A stretch of 64,000 nucleotides of DNA from Pisolithus tinctorius. Lineage: Eukaryota; Basidiomycota; Agaricomycetes; Boletales; Pisolithaceae. Position 1 is the first letter of the stretch, and every line of letters starts with the position of its first letter. The notes under the pieces are model-generated. The model was not told the origin of the DNA. It saw nothing but the letters and a program-made list of their open reading frames with translations, and did no database searches. Of this stretch, positions 34,601 through 46,391 are shown one piece after another. The stretch is from assembly GCA_024663395.1 (NCBI GenBank), contig JANFAH010000008.1, positions 1,860,001 through 1,924,000 of the forward strand, given 5' to 3'. Both the position numbers and the translations under genes were made by a program.

Positions 34601-35563
34601 ATTGGATCAGAAATCCTCATTCTTGCCAGCCATGTCAATGACTACTATAACAGGCAGCTCCCCATCATCAATCTGCTCATTCAAAGAAGAGATCAGCACT
34701 TGTTTCAAAACCTCCAACCTAGGGCCCATCAGGTGGCTACTCAGAATGAAGGTGACAAGGAATAGAGAAGCCCACACCATATCATTGTCACAGCAGTCCT
34801 ACATTGAGGCCATCCTAACAAAATACAACCTCACTGACTGCAAGCCAGCCACAATTCCAACAAACCCCAGCATAAAACTCTCTTGCAGGGAAATTCTGCA
34901 GTCAGCCAAAGAAGCTGCACACATGAAAAATGTACCCTACCATGCTGCTGTCAGCTCCCTTATGCATCTTGCTGTCTCCACAGTTGCACAGTTCAATAAT
35001 GCACCCAACATGACTCACTGGGAAGCTGTAAAATGAATATACAGGTATATCCCAGGCACAAAAGTGCTCACTTTGATGTTTGGAAATACAGAATGAGGCC
35101 TCAAGGGCTATACTGATGCAGATGGAGCTTTGCAGGAGCATCAATGCACTATAAGTGGACATGCATACCTACTAGATGGTGGAGCTATCAGTTGGGCTTC
35201 ACAGAAACAAGAACTCATCACACTCTTGACTGCAGAAGCAGAGTATGTCACAGAAACCCATGCAGCCAAAGAGGGCCTATGGCTTTGATGACTCATCAGC
35301 AAAGTTTTCTGCAAACTCAAACACCCTATTCCACTATAATCTGACAGTCAATCCACCATCACACTCACCAAAGATGGCAGCTACCATGCCCACACAAAAC
35401 ACACCAACATACAATACCACTTTCACTGTGGAAAACCATTCCATCCATCTTATCTACTGTCCTACTGACAACATGGCCACTGATACCCTTACAAAACCTT
35501 TACCAAGCATCAAGGCAAAACATTTCACATCTGCACTTGGACTTTGTTCCAATTGAGGGGGAG
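31641..35563 (+). pseudogene. Ty1/copia gag-pol, 5' truncated and inactivated
   Basis: In order: the C-terminal end of Gag (LIIKVISDKYDRCQMQTKRG) and a zinc knuckle CGKKGHVKDQCWEEG (about 31,911); protease with LFNSDTSCHMSSYCSKFLVY, where the usual DSG reads NSD; integrase with DEVHTDLWGPSPVQTPGHSH, LHSDHGGEYLSVEFSEYL and NTPEHNGVAEWLNS; reverse transcriptase with GCKWVFKIK, NETYAPIARLASLHTILAIA, DIFDFHSAFLNG and HVNDY in place of YVDD; RNase H with YTDADGALQEHQCTISGHAY and WASQKQELITLLTAEAEYV. Several stops and frame breaks occur. The polypurine tract GAGGGGGAG precedes the 3' LTR. The 5' LTR and most of Gag are missing at the junction with the LTR-like element. Confidence 0.87.
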
Positions 35564-36059
35564 TGTCAAGTATGTGTTCCAGAGTTATGGTAATGTTTCA
35601 GAATTTTGCTCATAGTGCTCAGAGTTTTTCTCCAACCTTCAGAATTAAATTCCAATGTCACTGTGCTTACTAATTATGGTACTATAAATTTTCTGTACTG
35701 TCATTTTCCACCTCAGTGACTACTTTGGACACTGAGGTGAGTATAGCTATGTACATTTCCACTTGTTTACTTGGTACTGACATAGTGTAGAACTCATACC
35801 TTCATTAGGTACTAATACAGTGATTACTTCATACACTGAGAACTCATACTGTTGTTACTGGACAGCACTTTCAGCTCTTCCAGAGGTCACACTAGCAACT
35901 ATTCTCCATCTGCCAGTAGAAGAGAGCTGGTGAGGATGTCCTAGTTCAAGGTTTTCCTTATCTAGTTGGAACACTTTGATGACCCTGACATAGTGGAGTT
36001 CCCCAGACCAATTTCAGAGATTTGATGAGCAGAAAGGCCAGGTTCAGAAAGAATATAGA
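35564..36059 (+). mobile_element. Copia 3' LTR, right end uncertain
   Basis: Starts TGTCAAGTATGTGTTCC directly after the polypurine tract and has an ACTATAAATTTTC TATA-like box near 35,680. A possible end is GTTACTGGACA at 35,864. No second LTR copy is in the window to fix the edge. The remainder up to the pogo element at 36,062 shows no gene. Confidence 0.55.
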
Positions 36060-36061
36060 TA

Positions 36062-38564
36062 CAGTACACTTGCTCATAATGCATACTAGTTGCACGAGCC
36101 ATTTCCCTATGCAATATAACAAATATGTAGGATGAAATGCTGACATAATGTGTGACACTTGTGACAGTTGTAACTACGAGACGGTCTACAACTTCCAATA
36201 GCTAGTCAATGTCGTTTGCGTCGCATTCTGCAATTCCTTGCGACACATCTCTCCATGAAACTTGCGAAGATGACGGACCAACTCCAGTGATGTATCTGCA
36301 TCACTTTCCAAGATGCAGGCCAGCTCAAGTTTCTCGCAGAGCTGAATAATTTCAGAACGTGGAACAGGCACAACTTGAGGTGTGATGTCTTTGAGTTCTT
36401 CGTCGTCTGAGCAGACCTCAATGATATTGCCCTGCTCAACTGCTATTTGATGCTGGACCTCAGCAATAATGGCTGAATCATCGTCGAACTGATACCTCTG
36501 CTCCCCAACTTCAGTTTCCTCCCTAGCTGCGAGAATCTCATCAGTGGTCATCAATGTGCTGAAGACATGGTTGCGATCTTTCAAGGTCTTGATAGAGTCT
36601 AAAAGGTCTTCTTCAGTGGCCACAAGCTGCAGCGATGGCCCTGATGGGCAAAATGCAGGAATTTTGATGGTAAGGCCAGTCCGGTGAGTTGCTGCAGCTG
36701 TGAGCTTCTCAACCGCTACTGATGCCTTTGCAGTGTCACCTTCTGCATCCATGACAGCTGTAAGAGCTGCATGCCAGTGCTCGTCAACGTATGAGTCACC
36801 AAGGAGCTGCTGTAGCTCAGTTTCTGCTGATGGAAGAGACATGCTCTCATTGGTAGCAAAATTGCGGAGGATACTCCATGCATGTGGATTGGCGTGTGTT
36901 GGATGGGATGTTGGTGCATGGGATCACTTGCCAGGATCTGCTTGGATTGCAGTGTGAGCCCAGCAGTGCTGGATTGTTTCAGATGTAACTGAATCCCAAG
37001 CCCCTTTAGCCATTAGCATAGCTTCATGTAGATCGATTTTGAAGATGGAGTGTTCGCCAGCTTCATCCAAGTCTATGGCACGCTTGCAAAATTCTCGCCG
37101 ATACAACGCCTTGAAGCATCGGATGATTCCTGCATCAAGGGGCTGGATGAATGATGTCAGGTTCAGTTTGAAGAGCTCTAGCTGAATATGACGTGGGGTG
37201 TATGATATCAAGTGTCCAGCAAAATTGTCGATGAGTAGACAGATGAACCGCTTCTGAGCGCCTATCTTCAGGTCAAGCATTTTGACCCACCTAAGGCTTG
37301 TGAGTTCAGTGGTATTTTCACAGTGTAAAGTTTACTCACTCTTCGAAAAGTTCCATCGTCATCCATGCTTTTGTATTGCTATGGTAATAAAATCCAAATT
37401 TCTGTGGTGATTTGTTATCGAAAGCCCTTGGTTTTTGTGATCAGCCAATGTAGAAAAGAGGCAGCTTCTCACTCCCACTGGCATTCACAGCAAGTCCAAT
37501 GGTGATGCAGAATTTATCTTTTTTCTTGCCACTCATCTGCCTTGTTGCAAGTCCTCGGTCAGGAGGGGCACTATGGATGACTCAGTTTCAATGTTCACAG
37601 GGAAGAATAAGTTTACGCACAATGCAAAAAGGCCTGTTTCATCGAAATTAAAGACATCTTCTGGTGGAAATGTTGACAAGATTTTCTGTAAGCGTTCTCG
37701 TTCTGCTTCAACATCATCTTGGTCCACTGATCCTGCCTCGCCATGCCTCCAATATTCCTTGATTTTGTAGGCTTTGCAGAAGGGTGCAATCCATCCATCA
37801 CCTGTAAGTCTGCTCTCTTCAGGGACTCCAAATGCCTCCTCAAATCATGTCCGCTTCTCACGAAGCATGGGCCCATTCACTGTTTCCCCCTTCTCTTCCA
37901 TTGACCTGACCCATAAGACCAATGCCCTCTCAACATTGGGGCTGGTGACAGCTCGAGGACGCTTTCCAGACAGTGCATTTGGATGCAAGCTGACACACTG
38001 CTCCAATTCTGCACAGTTTTTCAATTTTCGTGAGAGTGTTGACTGCGTGAACTCCAGGGCCCCTTCCTGCAATGTCTTGAAGTGGTCAACAACACGTTCT
38101 TGGGGTGTGTCTGGATGGGAGTCAATGAATGCAAAAACAGTAAGCCAATCATGCAGTGTGAGGTTCTCTCGGTGTCTATTGTTTTTGATAGGCTTTGCTG
38201 AAGTTGCAGGGGCATTGGGCTGAGCCTCTGCTCATGGTTTCCAATGGTATGGAGCTGGTTTTGGCCGTGGTTTGCATGTCTGGAGCTCAGGAGGCATGGC
38301 TTAGATGTGAATGTCCTCTCGAAAACACTTCATTCTTGAAATATGACTAGAAAATTTTGTGGACAGCCTCAAGATATGCTTGTTTGGCTCCACCCCAGGC
38401 CACATGTATGATCTCATACTGCATAAACCAGGTGCTGACACTATTCATTATGCATTATGCAAATATTTGCCATTTTCCCTGCAAGCCACTGTGGCTACTC
38501 CCATAAGTCCTTGCAATATGACATTTATGCATTACTAGCTTATGCATTATGAGCAAGTGTACTG
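36062..38564 (-). mobile_element. pogo-like DNA transposon with TA duplication
   Basis: 2,503 bp. Both ends share the inverted repeat CAGTACACTTGCTCATAATG, followed by CATA, at 36,062-36,085 and 38,541-38,564, each flanked by TA (36,060-36,061; 38,565-38,566). This is the target duplication expected of the Tc1/mariner/pogo superfamily. It contains a decayed transposase on the minus strand. Confidence 0.88.
36186..38297 (-). pseudogene. pogo/Tigger-like transposase (CENP-B HTH plus DDE_1), decayed
   Basis: N to C on the minus strand: MPPELQTCKPRPKPAPYHW (38,297), a TGA stop (probably from CGA) near 38,230, an N-terminal HTH (LTLHDWLTVFAFIDSHPDTP, FTQSTLSRKLKNCAELEQ), the second HTH half (NVERALVLWVRSMEEKGETV), and the DDE core (LQKILSTFPPEDVFNFDETG, then LLIDNFAGHL and PLDAGIIRCFKALYRREF). 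An intact C-terminal frame runs 36,842-36,186, ending LRKFHGEMCRKELQNATQTT and a SYWKL-like end. Frameshifts lie near 37,600-37,300 and 36,920. The protein would bind the TA-flanked ends and catalyse cut-and-paste transposition. The first Asp (FNFDETG) and second Asp (LIDNFAGH) of the triad remain. Confidence 0.85.
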
Positions 38565-38820
38565 TATTTGCTCTAACAGCAGCAAAAATGTGTTTCATGG
38601 TGAAGTAGATTTAGCTGAGTGGGATCTAAGCCATTTATATGGCTCAGGATTACATGTATTACATAATCAGGCAAGGTTAAAGCACAACATCCTTCAGAAG
38701 TTACCTTGTTTGCAAGGTTTCTACTGGGGTCATAATTGCATGGGAGCCAGCTCACCACAGAAATTCTTTCCATTTCTGGACTGCTGTGTGAATATTGAGG
38801 GTCCAAGGGTCCAATACCAA
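38565..38820. other. Non-coding spacer
   Basis: About 250 bp next to the pogo element. No gene or known repeat seen. Confidence 0.4.
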
Positions 38821-38824
38821 GAAT

Positions 38825-39030
38825 ACTTCAGAAGTGTTCAATGCACAACTGTGAGAACTCAACAGAAAAGTCTATTGTACAGTCCATCAGCAAGAATACA
38901 TCATATGCATCAAATGCACAACTGCAAGAACTTGACAGAAAACCTTATTGTAGTGTTCAACAGTGAGAATATATCTTGGGCATCCAATGCACAACTGCAA
39001 GAACTCAACAGAAAAGTCTACAGTAATAGA
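38825..39030 (+). repeat. Three-copy tandem repeat, ~73 bp
   Basis: CAATGCACAACTG(C/T)(A/G)AGAA starts at 38,839, about 38,911 and 38,985 (spacing 72 and 74 bp), each followed by CTCAACAGAAAAGTCTA or a close variant. The 168-codon ORF through it is probably fortuitous. Confidence 0.7.
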
Positions 39031-39162
39031 ACCTGTGAAAGCCCATAATCTCCTGGCAAGTAAGACACAACCATGGCAATAGCAAGCAAGGTTAGTGCCA
39101 ACACAGGCAGCACTTCCTGAGTTGTCAAATCCTTATGTTATTTACTAAATAATGACTGACAA

Positions 39163-39382
39163 CATCATGCTCAAAAAAGTGTCCCAATGACATGTCATTT
39201 TAAAATCATTATATCTCAGTGCCATGGCAACCAAATTACATGAGCAAGCCCTTGTTGCCAAGGCAACATTTAGTGCCATTTTGGTTCCTGCAGGAGTTTG
39301 AGAACTATTTCCTACTGGTTCTCTCATAATTCTCAAATCATTCCAAAATCACCCAACATTGGGACACTTTTGAGCCACTGTA
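39163..39382. mobile_element. Small Tc1-like MITE candidate
   Basis: The left end GCTCAAAAAAGTGTCCCAAT (39,166 on) is the inverted repeat of the right end ATTGGGACACTTTTGAGC, and the right side closes with CACTG then TA. About 220 bp, no ORF. The same terminal motif occurs at 21,406-21,436. Confidence 0.5.
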
Positions 39383-39669
39383 TCTGAGAACAGCATAGCT
39401 CCATGTTGGAGGCAAAGAGCAGCAAACTTGAGATCAGGCAATATCTTGCAGTTGGACATCAAAGACAAGTGGGATGACAGCTACTGAACAGCCACATATC
39501 AACTTTTTCATTAAGTCTCTACTGATGCTTATGCCCTCATAACCTGCCAGTATCATTAATTATGCAATCAGCCATGGTAGTAGCCAGTTGGATGTAACTG
39601 AATTATATATTTTTGAATGCCAGTAATTCTTCAGTAAGTCTTTGCCTTTTTCCCTCTCCAACTTGCACA
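39383..39669. other. Non-coding spacer
   Basis: AT-rich sequence between the MITE candidate and the Tc1/mariner element. Nothing recognised. Confidence 0.4.
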
Positions 39670-39671
39670 TA

Positions 39672-40994
39672 CAGTGACTTCCAAAATTGATTCAATGTTT
39701 GCACATTTTGGGTTGTTTGTTGAATTTATCAAGAACAAAGACAAATAAGACCAAAGTGTAAGTTGATGACATAAGCCATTTGCACAGGACTATCCATCAA
39801 ACCACACCACTGCCACTCTCCCAAACCTCCCAAACTCCCTTTGGCTGTGTTGAATACTTGTTGAGCTCCTGTTTGATGTGATTCCAGAGGTGTTCAATGG
39901 GGTTCATATCTGGGGACTGTGGAGGCCAGTCCAGAGCATTGATATTGTTATCCTCCAACCACTTCTTGGCCTTTTTGGAGGTATGTTTTGGGTCATTATC
40001 CTGTTGAAAGATAACATCCTTCAAAGGAATTCCAGAATCTCCCAAGCTAGGAAGCAGCTGGCTCTTCAAGATGTCCACATATTGGTTGGCATCCATCCTC
40101 CCCTTGATCTCTGCAAGGTGGTCAACACCTTCCCAGCCCATACATCCCCATACCATAATGTTTCCTCCTCCATGCTTGACTGTTCCCTGTATCTCTCTTT
40201 CAATAAGCCCCTCTCCTGCCTGTCCATTCTTTGTATTTCAGAGCAAAGGCTAATCACTTCTTCCTGTGAATTATGGAAAGGAGTGGTTTTTTCTTCTTTG
40301 TTACAGCCTTGAATGAATGTTTTCTGAGGGCCCTTCTGACTGTTTGTGAGGAGACTGGATTGGAGATTATGGAATTGATGTTCTTTGTAACCTCAACAGC
40401 ATTGGTGGCCTTGCCTGTGGTGATTTGTGTAATAATAGCATGCTGAGAGGTGGATGAAAGCTTAGCAGGACATCCAGAAGAGGGTGCTCATCAATCAGGA
40501 AGAAGGTTCTTGAGCACCCTGGAGACTGTAGGCTGGTTGATACCCAGCCTGGAGGCAATAGTGTGAGTAGAATGACCATTACAGGCCAGAGAAATGATGT
40601 TTTCCTTCTGAGCAGAGGAGATGGGGTGCATAGTATAGTTAGGAAGCATTGACAATGTAGACAGTGGTTAAATAGCTTGGACTGAAATAGTTGCTAAGGT
40701 ACAATAACCATAGCAACCATCTTTGATGATTTTTGAAATTGTTCTATGTGATATTGGTTGGATTCTGATGAATCCAATACATAGTTACAAAATTGATTCA
40801 AGGACATGATAATTTAAATCAAGTATATTGCCATGGATACTAATTCAAATTACATAATCTTTTTTTTGATGGATGGCCTTGTGCAAATGGTTTATGTCAT
40901 CAACTTAAACTTTGGTCTTATTTGTCTTTGTTCCTGATCAATTCAGCAAACAACCCAAATTGTGCAAACATTGAATCAATTTTGGAAGTCACTG
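39672..40994 (-). mobile_element. Tc1/mariner element with ~129-bp terminal inverted repeats
   Basis: 1,323 bp flanked by TA (39,670-39,671 and 40,995-40,996). The terminal inverted repeats (39,672-39,801 and 40,866-40,994) begin CAGTGACTTCCAAAATTGAT and differ at about ten positions. Long repeats with terminal CAGTG are characteristic of one Tc1 lineage. The transposase in between is broken. Confidence 0.9.
39797..40600 (-). pseudogene. Tc1-type DDE transposase, frameshifted
   Basis: The open part (40,156-39,797) reads VWGCMGWEGVDHLAEIKGRM, IFQQDNDPKHTSKKAKKWLE and LDWPPQSPDMNPIEHLWNHI, which are the second and third catalytic regions (D in QQDNDPKHTS, E in PNPIEHLWN-type motif, here MNPIEHLW). 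Upstream, NRMDRQERGLLKERxxGTVK-like sequence is split between frames near 40,200, and the first catalytic Asp motif is not readable. HTH sequence resembling ASRLGINQPTVSRVLKNLLP is near 40,500-40,560 in another frame. Inactive. Confidence 0.85.
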
Positions 40995-40996
40995 TA

Positions 40997-41238
40997 TCTG
41001 AGAGGACTGGTTCTTTCCACATTGAACAGACAAGGTTCACAATATGATGCTTCTGCATGTGTAAATACCAGGTACATTCACCATTGTCTTTCAGTGCATG
41101 ACTCAGTCAGTTGGTACTTGTTTGTTCATGTATCCAATCAAAAAGGTTAATAGTGGAAGTCATGATCTCGGCAACATCATTAAATCCGTCAGAGTGAAAA
41201 TGTACACCACAGCCACAAACGAGATCATTCCGAAAAAC
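40997..41238. other. Transition between transposon island and host genes
   Basis: CpG dinucleotides reappear from about 41,165. No gene here. It probably contains the 3' flank of CHO2. Confidence 0.4.
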
Positions 41239-44200
41239 CTAACTATTCACCAATAACTGCTTGGACACCAGAATGCGTTTGGCTAGCGTAGTCAAGTTCG
41301 CATCCGCCATGATGACCTCAGGAGCATACTCCACATCAAATGCTTCTCTGATAGCCGTAGAGATCCGCTTAGCCTGTCCTTCTGACCAGAAGGTGAAGTC
41401 ATCTAAATCACGCCCATCAGCGTTGGCACCGTCCGCGTCAGAACTTGTCTCGGTGGTTCCCGTCCCTCCGCACGAGAGAGGGATCAACGACGGATCGTTG
41501 TCCAAGCAGAGGGGGACGATATGTGCCAGGCATTCCTTCACGGAGTCGAAGTCCAAAGGCCTGTGCTTCTCAACTGGAAAAAAAAGAGGGTTTGATTCAA
41601 CCTTGTCCGCATTAACTTTGACCTACCATAAACTTCAAAAGGACCATCCATGCTTAAAACGTTGTATTTCCCATCGTGATGATAACGGACCTAGACATCA
41701 AACAGAAGATACAATTGAGCCATTCACTCCAAATCGGATCATCCGATACATATCATCGTACCTCATATTGGCCAACTTTCCACGGAAGGGTCGAACCCCG
41801 GAACGTCAAAGTGCCTGTCTCAGATTCCAGGCTCTTCGATGAAACGCGGTGATTGCTGTTCAGCGGCACATCGCCGTCCCACTCTTCGTCATAGACAGGA
41901 AGCCACTTCCCAAATGATGACGTCTTCGTCACTAATGTTGACTTGTTGGCTGCAACCTGTGATACACCCGGTCACTACCGCAGGCACACACGACGCGCGG
42001 AATGATATATACGTGCCCTATAAATACCGACCCAGTCCTTCCGCGAATGTCCCTGTGGGGCCTGCCACTGGACGTGGATTGGCTCGCCGAGATGGAATCG
42101 TTTGTCGCCAAACTGGTTGGGGAATATCGATAACTTGTACTTTGCAATGTCACATGAGGAAAGGTCGTTGGCGACGCGACTGAGATCACCAAGAATGGTC
42201 AAGACTTATCATTTTCTTCGGAAGCATGAAGGACACTGACGTGATGATAAGTCTCTCCCGGGATTGCTGGAGAAGCACCTTGGTCTCCTGTACGACCTCT
42301 GAGATTTTCGGTTTGGCTACAAATCCATTTAGTAATTCTAAGCAGTCCCTGGAACACCCGAGACTTACACTTCGCAAGAAACTCTTCCACAACATCCGCA
42401 GTCTCTTCAAAGACCTTGTCGAACGTCCCCTTCACTTCCTTCGCTACTCTTTTAATGTCAGGGGCATGTCGACCAGCACGAGATTCCAAAAGACGCGCGT
42501 TCTTGGTTGCAACGTTCTTGATCACTTTAACAAATCCGGCTTCCTTGCGCAAGCTTTCACCGTATAATTTACGCATATGCGGGCTGTTCCGTGGGCGTAT
42601 TCAAAACTAGGATGCATCAATATAAGCAGCACATACTTCTCGACCGTCTTCAGGAACCAACAATGTGATACAAAACGCATAACCGCAAGAAAACCAACAA
42701 GCTTGCTCCCACTGATCAACGCAAGACCCAGGAAGGATGCGCCGCTCATAAGTTCTGGATTATCGAGATACCTGCACATTACCGCGGGTGCTCAGCATCG
42801 TACTCATATCATGCCTTCACATGGATACACACCGGAAGATGCCAGTGTACTCAAGGTGAGCAGGGAAGTCCTCTGCGAAAAAGTCTCCGTAAAACCAGCC
42901 TAACACATGCATTCAGCAACGTAGAGGACAGGGTCAAATAACCTTACCAAAAACGCCAAGGACCTCATAAGATTCCCTTGCTGCCCAAGCGTGTAGACCG
43001 ATGAACAGCTATTCAAAAACGAGTGAGTGAAATCGAAAACGAGATAGAGAAATCCCCACAGCTCCTAGCGTATGACGAAGTAAAGCGTCTCCTTCCGACC
43101 ACATATCAGGCAAAGAATACGTCTTCCAAGCAAGTCCACCGAGGGAAACTTGAAAGGGGCCCTCAGTCAATCGCCACAACCAACCTCACTGAAGGCGCAC
43201 TCACTGTAAGTCATGCATAAGCTCGTGTTGTAGATAGCTTTCCAATTCGTAAATGCCTCTTGCACAGCACCATCCCCGTTATCGTTGGGGGGGTAATGAT
43301 AATTCTTCAAAAAGTGCCCGACAATGAACTTGGATTGGCTTTGCGCGCGTAAGAGAAGACCGAGTCCAAAGCTATGGAAAGTGCACCAGGCACAGGCATG
43401 CACAAAATGCAACATCAAGGTCGTGCGGTGAGACAAAGTCGGGAGGCATGACATAACGCAGAGGTAGAAGATTAGTAAAACGAGCATGAAATCCGAAGAC
43501 CTGATAGACGTAATTTTCATTAGAAGACGAGCGACAACGGGAGGTATTGTTGGAAGGCATACCGCAAGAGATCGATGTTGTGAAGGATCACGACGTCCCG
43601 TCTGAAATACTTGTGATGAAGGTCATGTTGGGAAACTGGGTGTCGACTCTCTCGCCCTCCTGAGTCAGCCATAGCACCGCAGACGACAGATGGCTTACGA
43701 CCATGTCTTGGGTGAGACTCTGGAGTGGGCATAGCGTCCGCCTCCGTCTCCGTTTCGAGTTCACTTTCTGACGCAGTCTCTCCTTCGGTTGCAGCTGGTG
43801 TTGATTCGCTCATGGAGTCGTCATGGTAGGTGCCAGAAACAGGCATTTCCTTTCCACTGACTTGTCGTGGCTTGCTGATTCCGTCTGAGAGGAGAGGTTT
43901 ACGCACAGCGATTGGCTTCCTCTGTCCATACATGCGCTCGATATCTGTCCGCAATTCGAATCCTCGTCAGACAGAAATGAAATCACCACTCACGGGGATT
44001 TTCAAAGAATATCAGGAAAGCAAACTGTGCCGCGTGAGCGGTGAGACTAACGAACAGTACGGGATAGCTTCCAACGATGAGCGACAGCCCATAGTAACCC
44101 GCATAGCCTATGGAACGCTCAGGCCCTTCCAACACACCCAAGGACTGACACGTACCAACTGAATACATCGGATGAGGAGCCAGTTCGAATACCCCGTCGA

Positions 44201-45218
44201 ATACCAGCGCACCACGCTGGAAAAAACAATCGCCCCAGTACCACCCATAATCCTTCACGACGTTGTGTGCTTCAGTTTTAACCCAGATGTTGAACACGAT
44301 CAAGCTAATACCGCCGATCCATCTAAAGCGATTCGGCGTCAGCTTTGTAGTGGCCGGGAAAAGTACTTACCGCAAGACATGAACGGGAAGGGAAAGGCCT
44401 TCGGGAACGCGAAAAGACGCAAAAGCGAACATACAATACGCGAGGAAATCACTAGAACGCATAGGTAGATCAGATCATGCTTATCCAGAACATTCAAACG
44501 ACATACTTGAGCAAAATCACGTCAACGAGCTGCCTGAACAACAACCATGTATTGTATTCCAAGGGTAAATCCTTGTAACAGGAAGATCAGCTGATCGATG
44601 AAAAGCAAATCAGGGATCACACATACATCAAAGGAATAATCTTTTCCCATCTTTCCGGCTAATTGCGCACGAATCCATCGTCGCATGGCCGGACAACGTG
44701 TCTCATCAAGCCATCCAAGTCTTTGTACCTCTCTAACGATCCATCTTTTTTTGCTTTGCTTGGTAAGGACCCAGCCTAAGCCAGCATTATAGGCAGCGCG
44801 CCAGAAGATGAAATAGAACAAGAAGAATCGTTTCGATACCGCTCGGGACAGGAAGTAGAAGAGTACTAGCTGGAATCCCAAAAGGGACAAGCTAACAATA
44901 TCCAGATGACTCTTTGCGTACGCTGGGTGAAAGAGGGCTGTGAGGACGTCGTGGGTAGTTGGTACACGAAACACTGAAATTTTTTGTTAGCCAACACCAA
45001 AAAACTCATCCATCGCCATCACCAGTACTTCGAAGGCGCTTACCTTGTCCGTCTGGTGTTTTCCCCCACACAATCTCGTCGCGAGCGGGACGTGGTTTCT
45101 CTGGTTCATCGACAATGGCATTAGAACGACACTGAAGATTGGCACACCCGTCATCATGCATGATAGCAGAATCACAGAGCTTTCTCTGTCGGAGTCCTTT
45201 TGGACTCGAGGGCGGCAT
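41239..45218 (-). CDS. CHO2: Phosphatidylethanolamine N-methyltransferase, Cho2 type
   Basis: Catalyses the first S-adenosylmethionine-dependent methylation of phosphatidylethanolamine toward phosphatidylcholine in the ER membrane. Start Met at 45,218 ([13 protein letters not shown]), with [11 protein letters not shown] joining over an intron (44,974-45,043) to [17 protein letters not shown]. Multi-pass membrane segments follow ([37 protein letters not shown]), then the diagnostic core [40 protein letters not shown] (split by an intron) and [15 protein letters not shown]. An acidic Ser/Glu-rich loop lies at about 43,850-43,680, then further membrane blocks, [20 protein letters not shown], and the C-terminal beta-rich domain with [17 protein letters not shown]. 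It ends [10 protein letters not shown] at 41,239. More than ten short introns. Length fits the fungal family (roughly 900-1,000 residues). It appears intact, although every splice site could not be checked. Confidence 0.9.
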
Positions 45219-46391
45219 CGCACGAAATCAACCACGACTGAAGGGACTTTTGGAGAGTGAGAGCCTCGAATGACAGCATGGCTCCATGCTCGGACTTATG
45301 TAAATTATGCATGGACATATGTAAAAGCCGTAATTTTTAAATGCTTTTTTATCACGTGTGAAACACAGGAAAGTCCGTAAGTCCGTCATGGACCCCTCGT
45401 CAATCCGTTGCATGAAAATGTGTTTCATTCTTCCCCCAGACTCGAGTCCCTTGCCAAATATCAACCAGCGATGGATCAAACGCGATTCCACGTTGTACAT
45501 GACGCCTCGAATCCATGGATACGGTATCCACGACACAACTGTCGCTCGGCAAGCCGAACACTACAGGCCGAGTCTCGTCACCTGGCCGACCGCGTATATT
45601 GGTCATTTTCGCGCTGCGTCTCTTGCTTTTGGCGGGGTATTCGATGGTTGGTCCATGTTGGTTCCGTGCTCGTACTGATATGGCAAGCGGTTGGAGTTGC
45701 ACGCATTTTTGTGGTGAGGCCCATCTTCGAGATCTTCTGGTCGTATCTCGTGCATCTCCATGCCGATCCTCTCGCTTTTTCGGAATTCTCATCCCTCTCG
45801 CTGAAGTCTCCGTGGACGCTTACATTCGTCCAATTTTATGCGGCCGTCGTCAAGATGACTCGGGATTGGATGCTCTGATTGACGCAGTTCCTTTTTTCAC
45901 CGCAACCGCCTAGATGTCCTATACTGCCTCCCAAATTTTTGCGTTGAATCACCCCAGCCGTTGTCATCCGAGGCACTCCCCTTCCCCAGGTGGACCCTGT
46001 GAGGTTATAGGTGCCATGTCTCCCCTCTTTCGTTGCCAGCCCTCTCGCTTTTCTGGGACACAGTACTACTTGACGGGGGCTTCTTAATGATGCATTGTGC
46101 TCGCTCCCATGGATGTGGCGATGATTGTGGTTTTGTAGTTGGAGTTTCCCTGGGACGGTTTTGCGGATACCTCGAGACCCAGGGCGCTCACTCACCCAGG
46201 TCCTTTTTCGCTATATTCGTCGCATTACCATCTGCCATATCTTCTGGATTCTTGTCGTTTCGGTAACCCACCATTGTTCGACAGTCTCCCCTTCTCATCT
46301 CGCTCGTCTCCCTCCTGCATGCCACCTGTGTCACACTCGACCAATTCTCATCTGCAATAGGAGAGTGTACTTTCTAGATATCCAAGTCCTC
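45219..46391. other. Intergenic, with uncertain overlapping ORFs
   Basis: Three overlapping ORFs of 130-156 codons occur at about 45,400-45,913 on both strands. The plus one at 45,408-45,878 has a hydrophobic stretch (HVGSVLVLIWQAVGVARIFV) that could be membrane-spanning, lying 190 bp from the CHO2 start in divergent orientation. I recognise no family, and overlap on both strands means at most one is real. 45,914-46,391 shows no gene. Confidence 0.35.

Noticed and set aside
35245..35556. Separate 103-codon gene before the copia LTR
   Set aside because: It is the out-of-frame end of the copia RNase H region; the neighbouring frames contain the family motifs.
45400..45913. A small gene divergent from CHO2
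   Set aside because: Three ORFs of similar length overlap on both strands, none with a recognisable family; kept only as a note.
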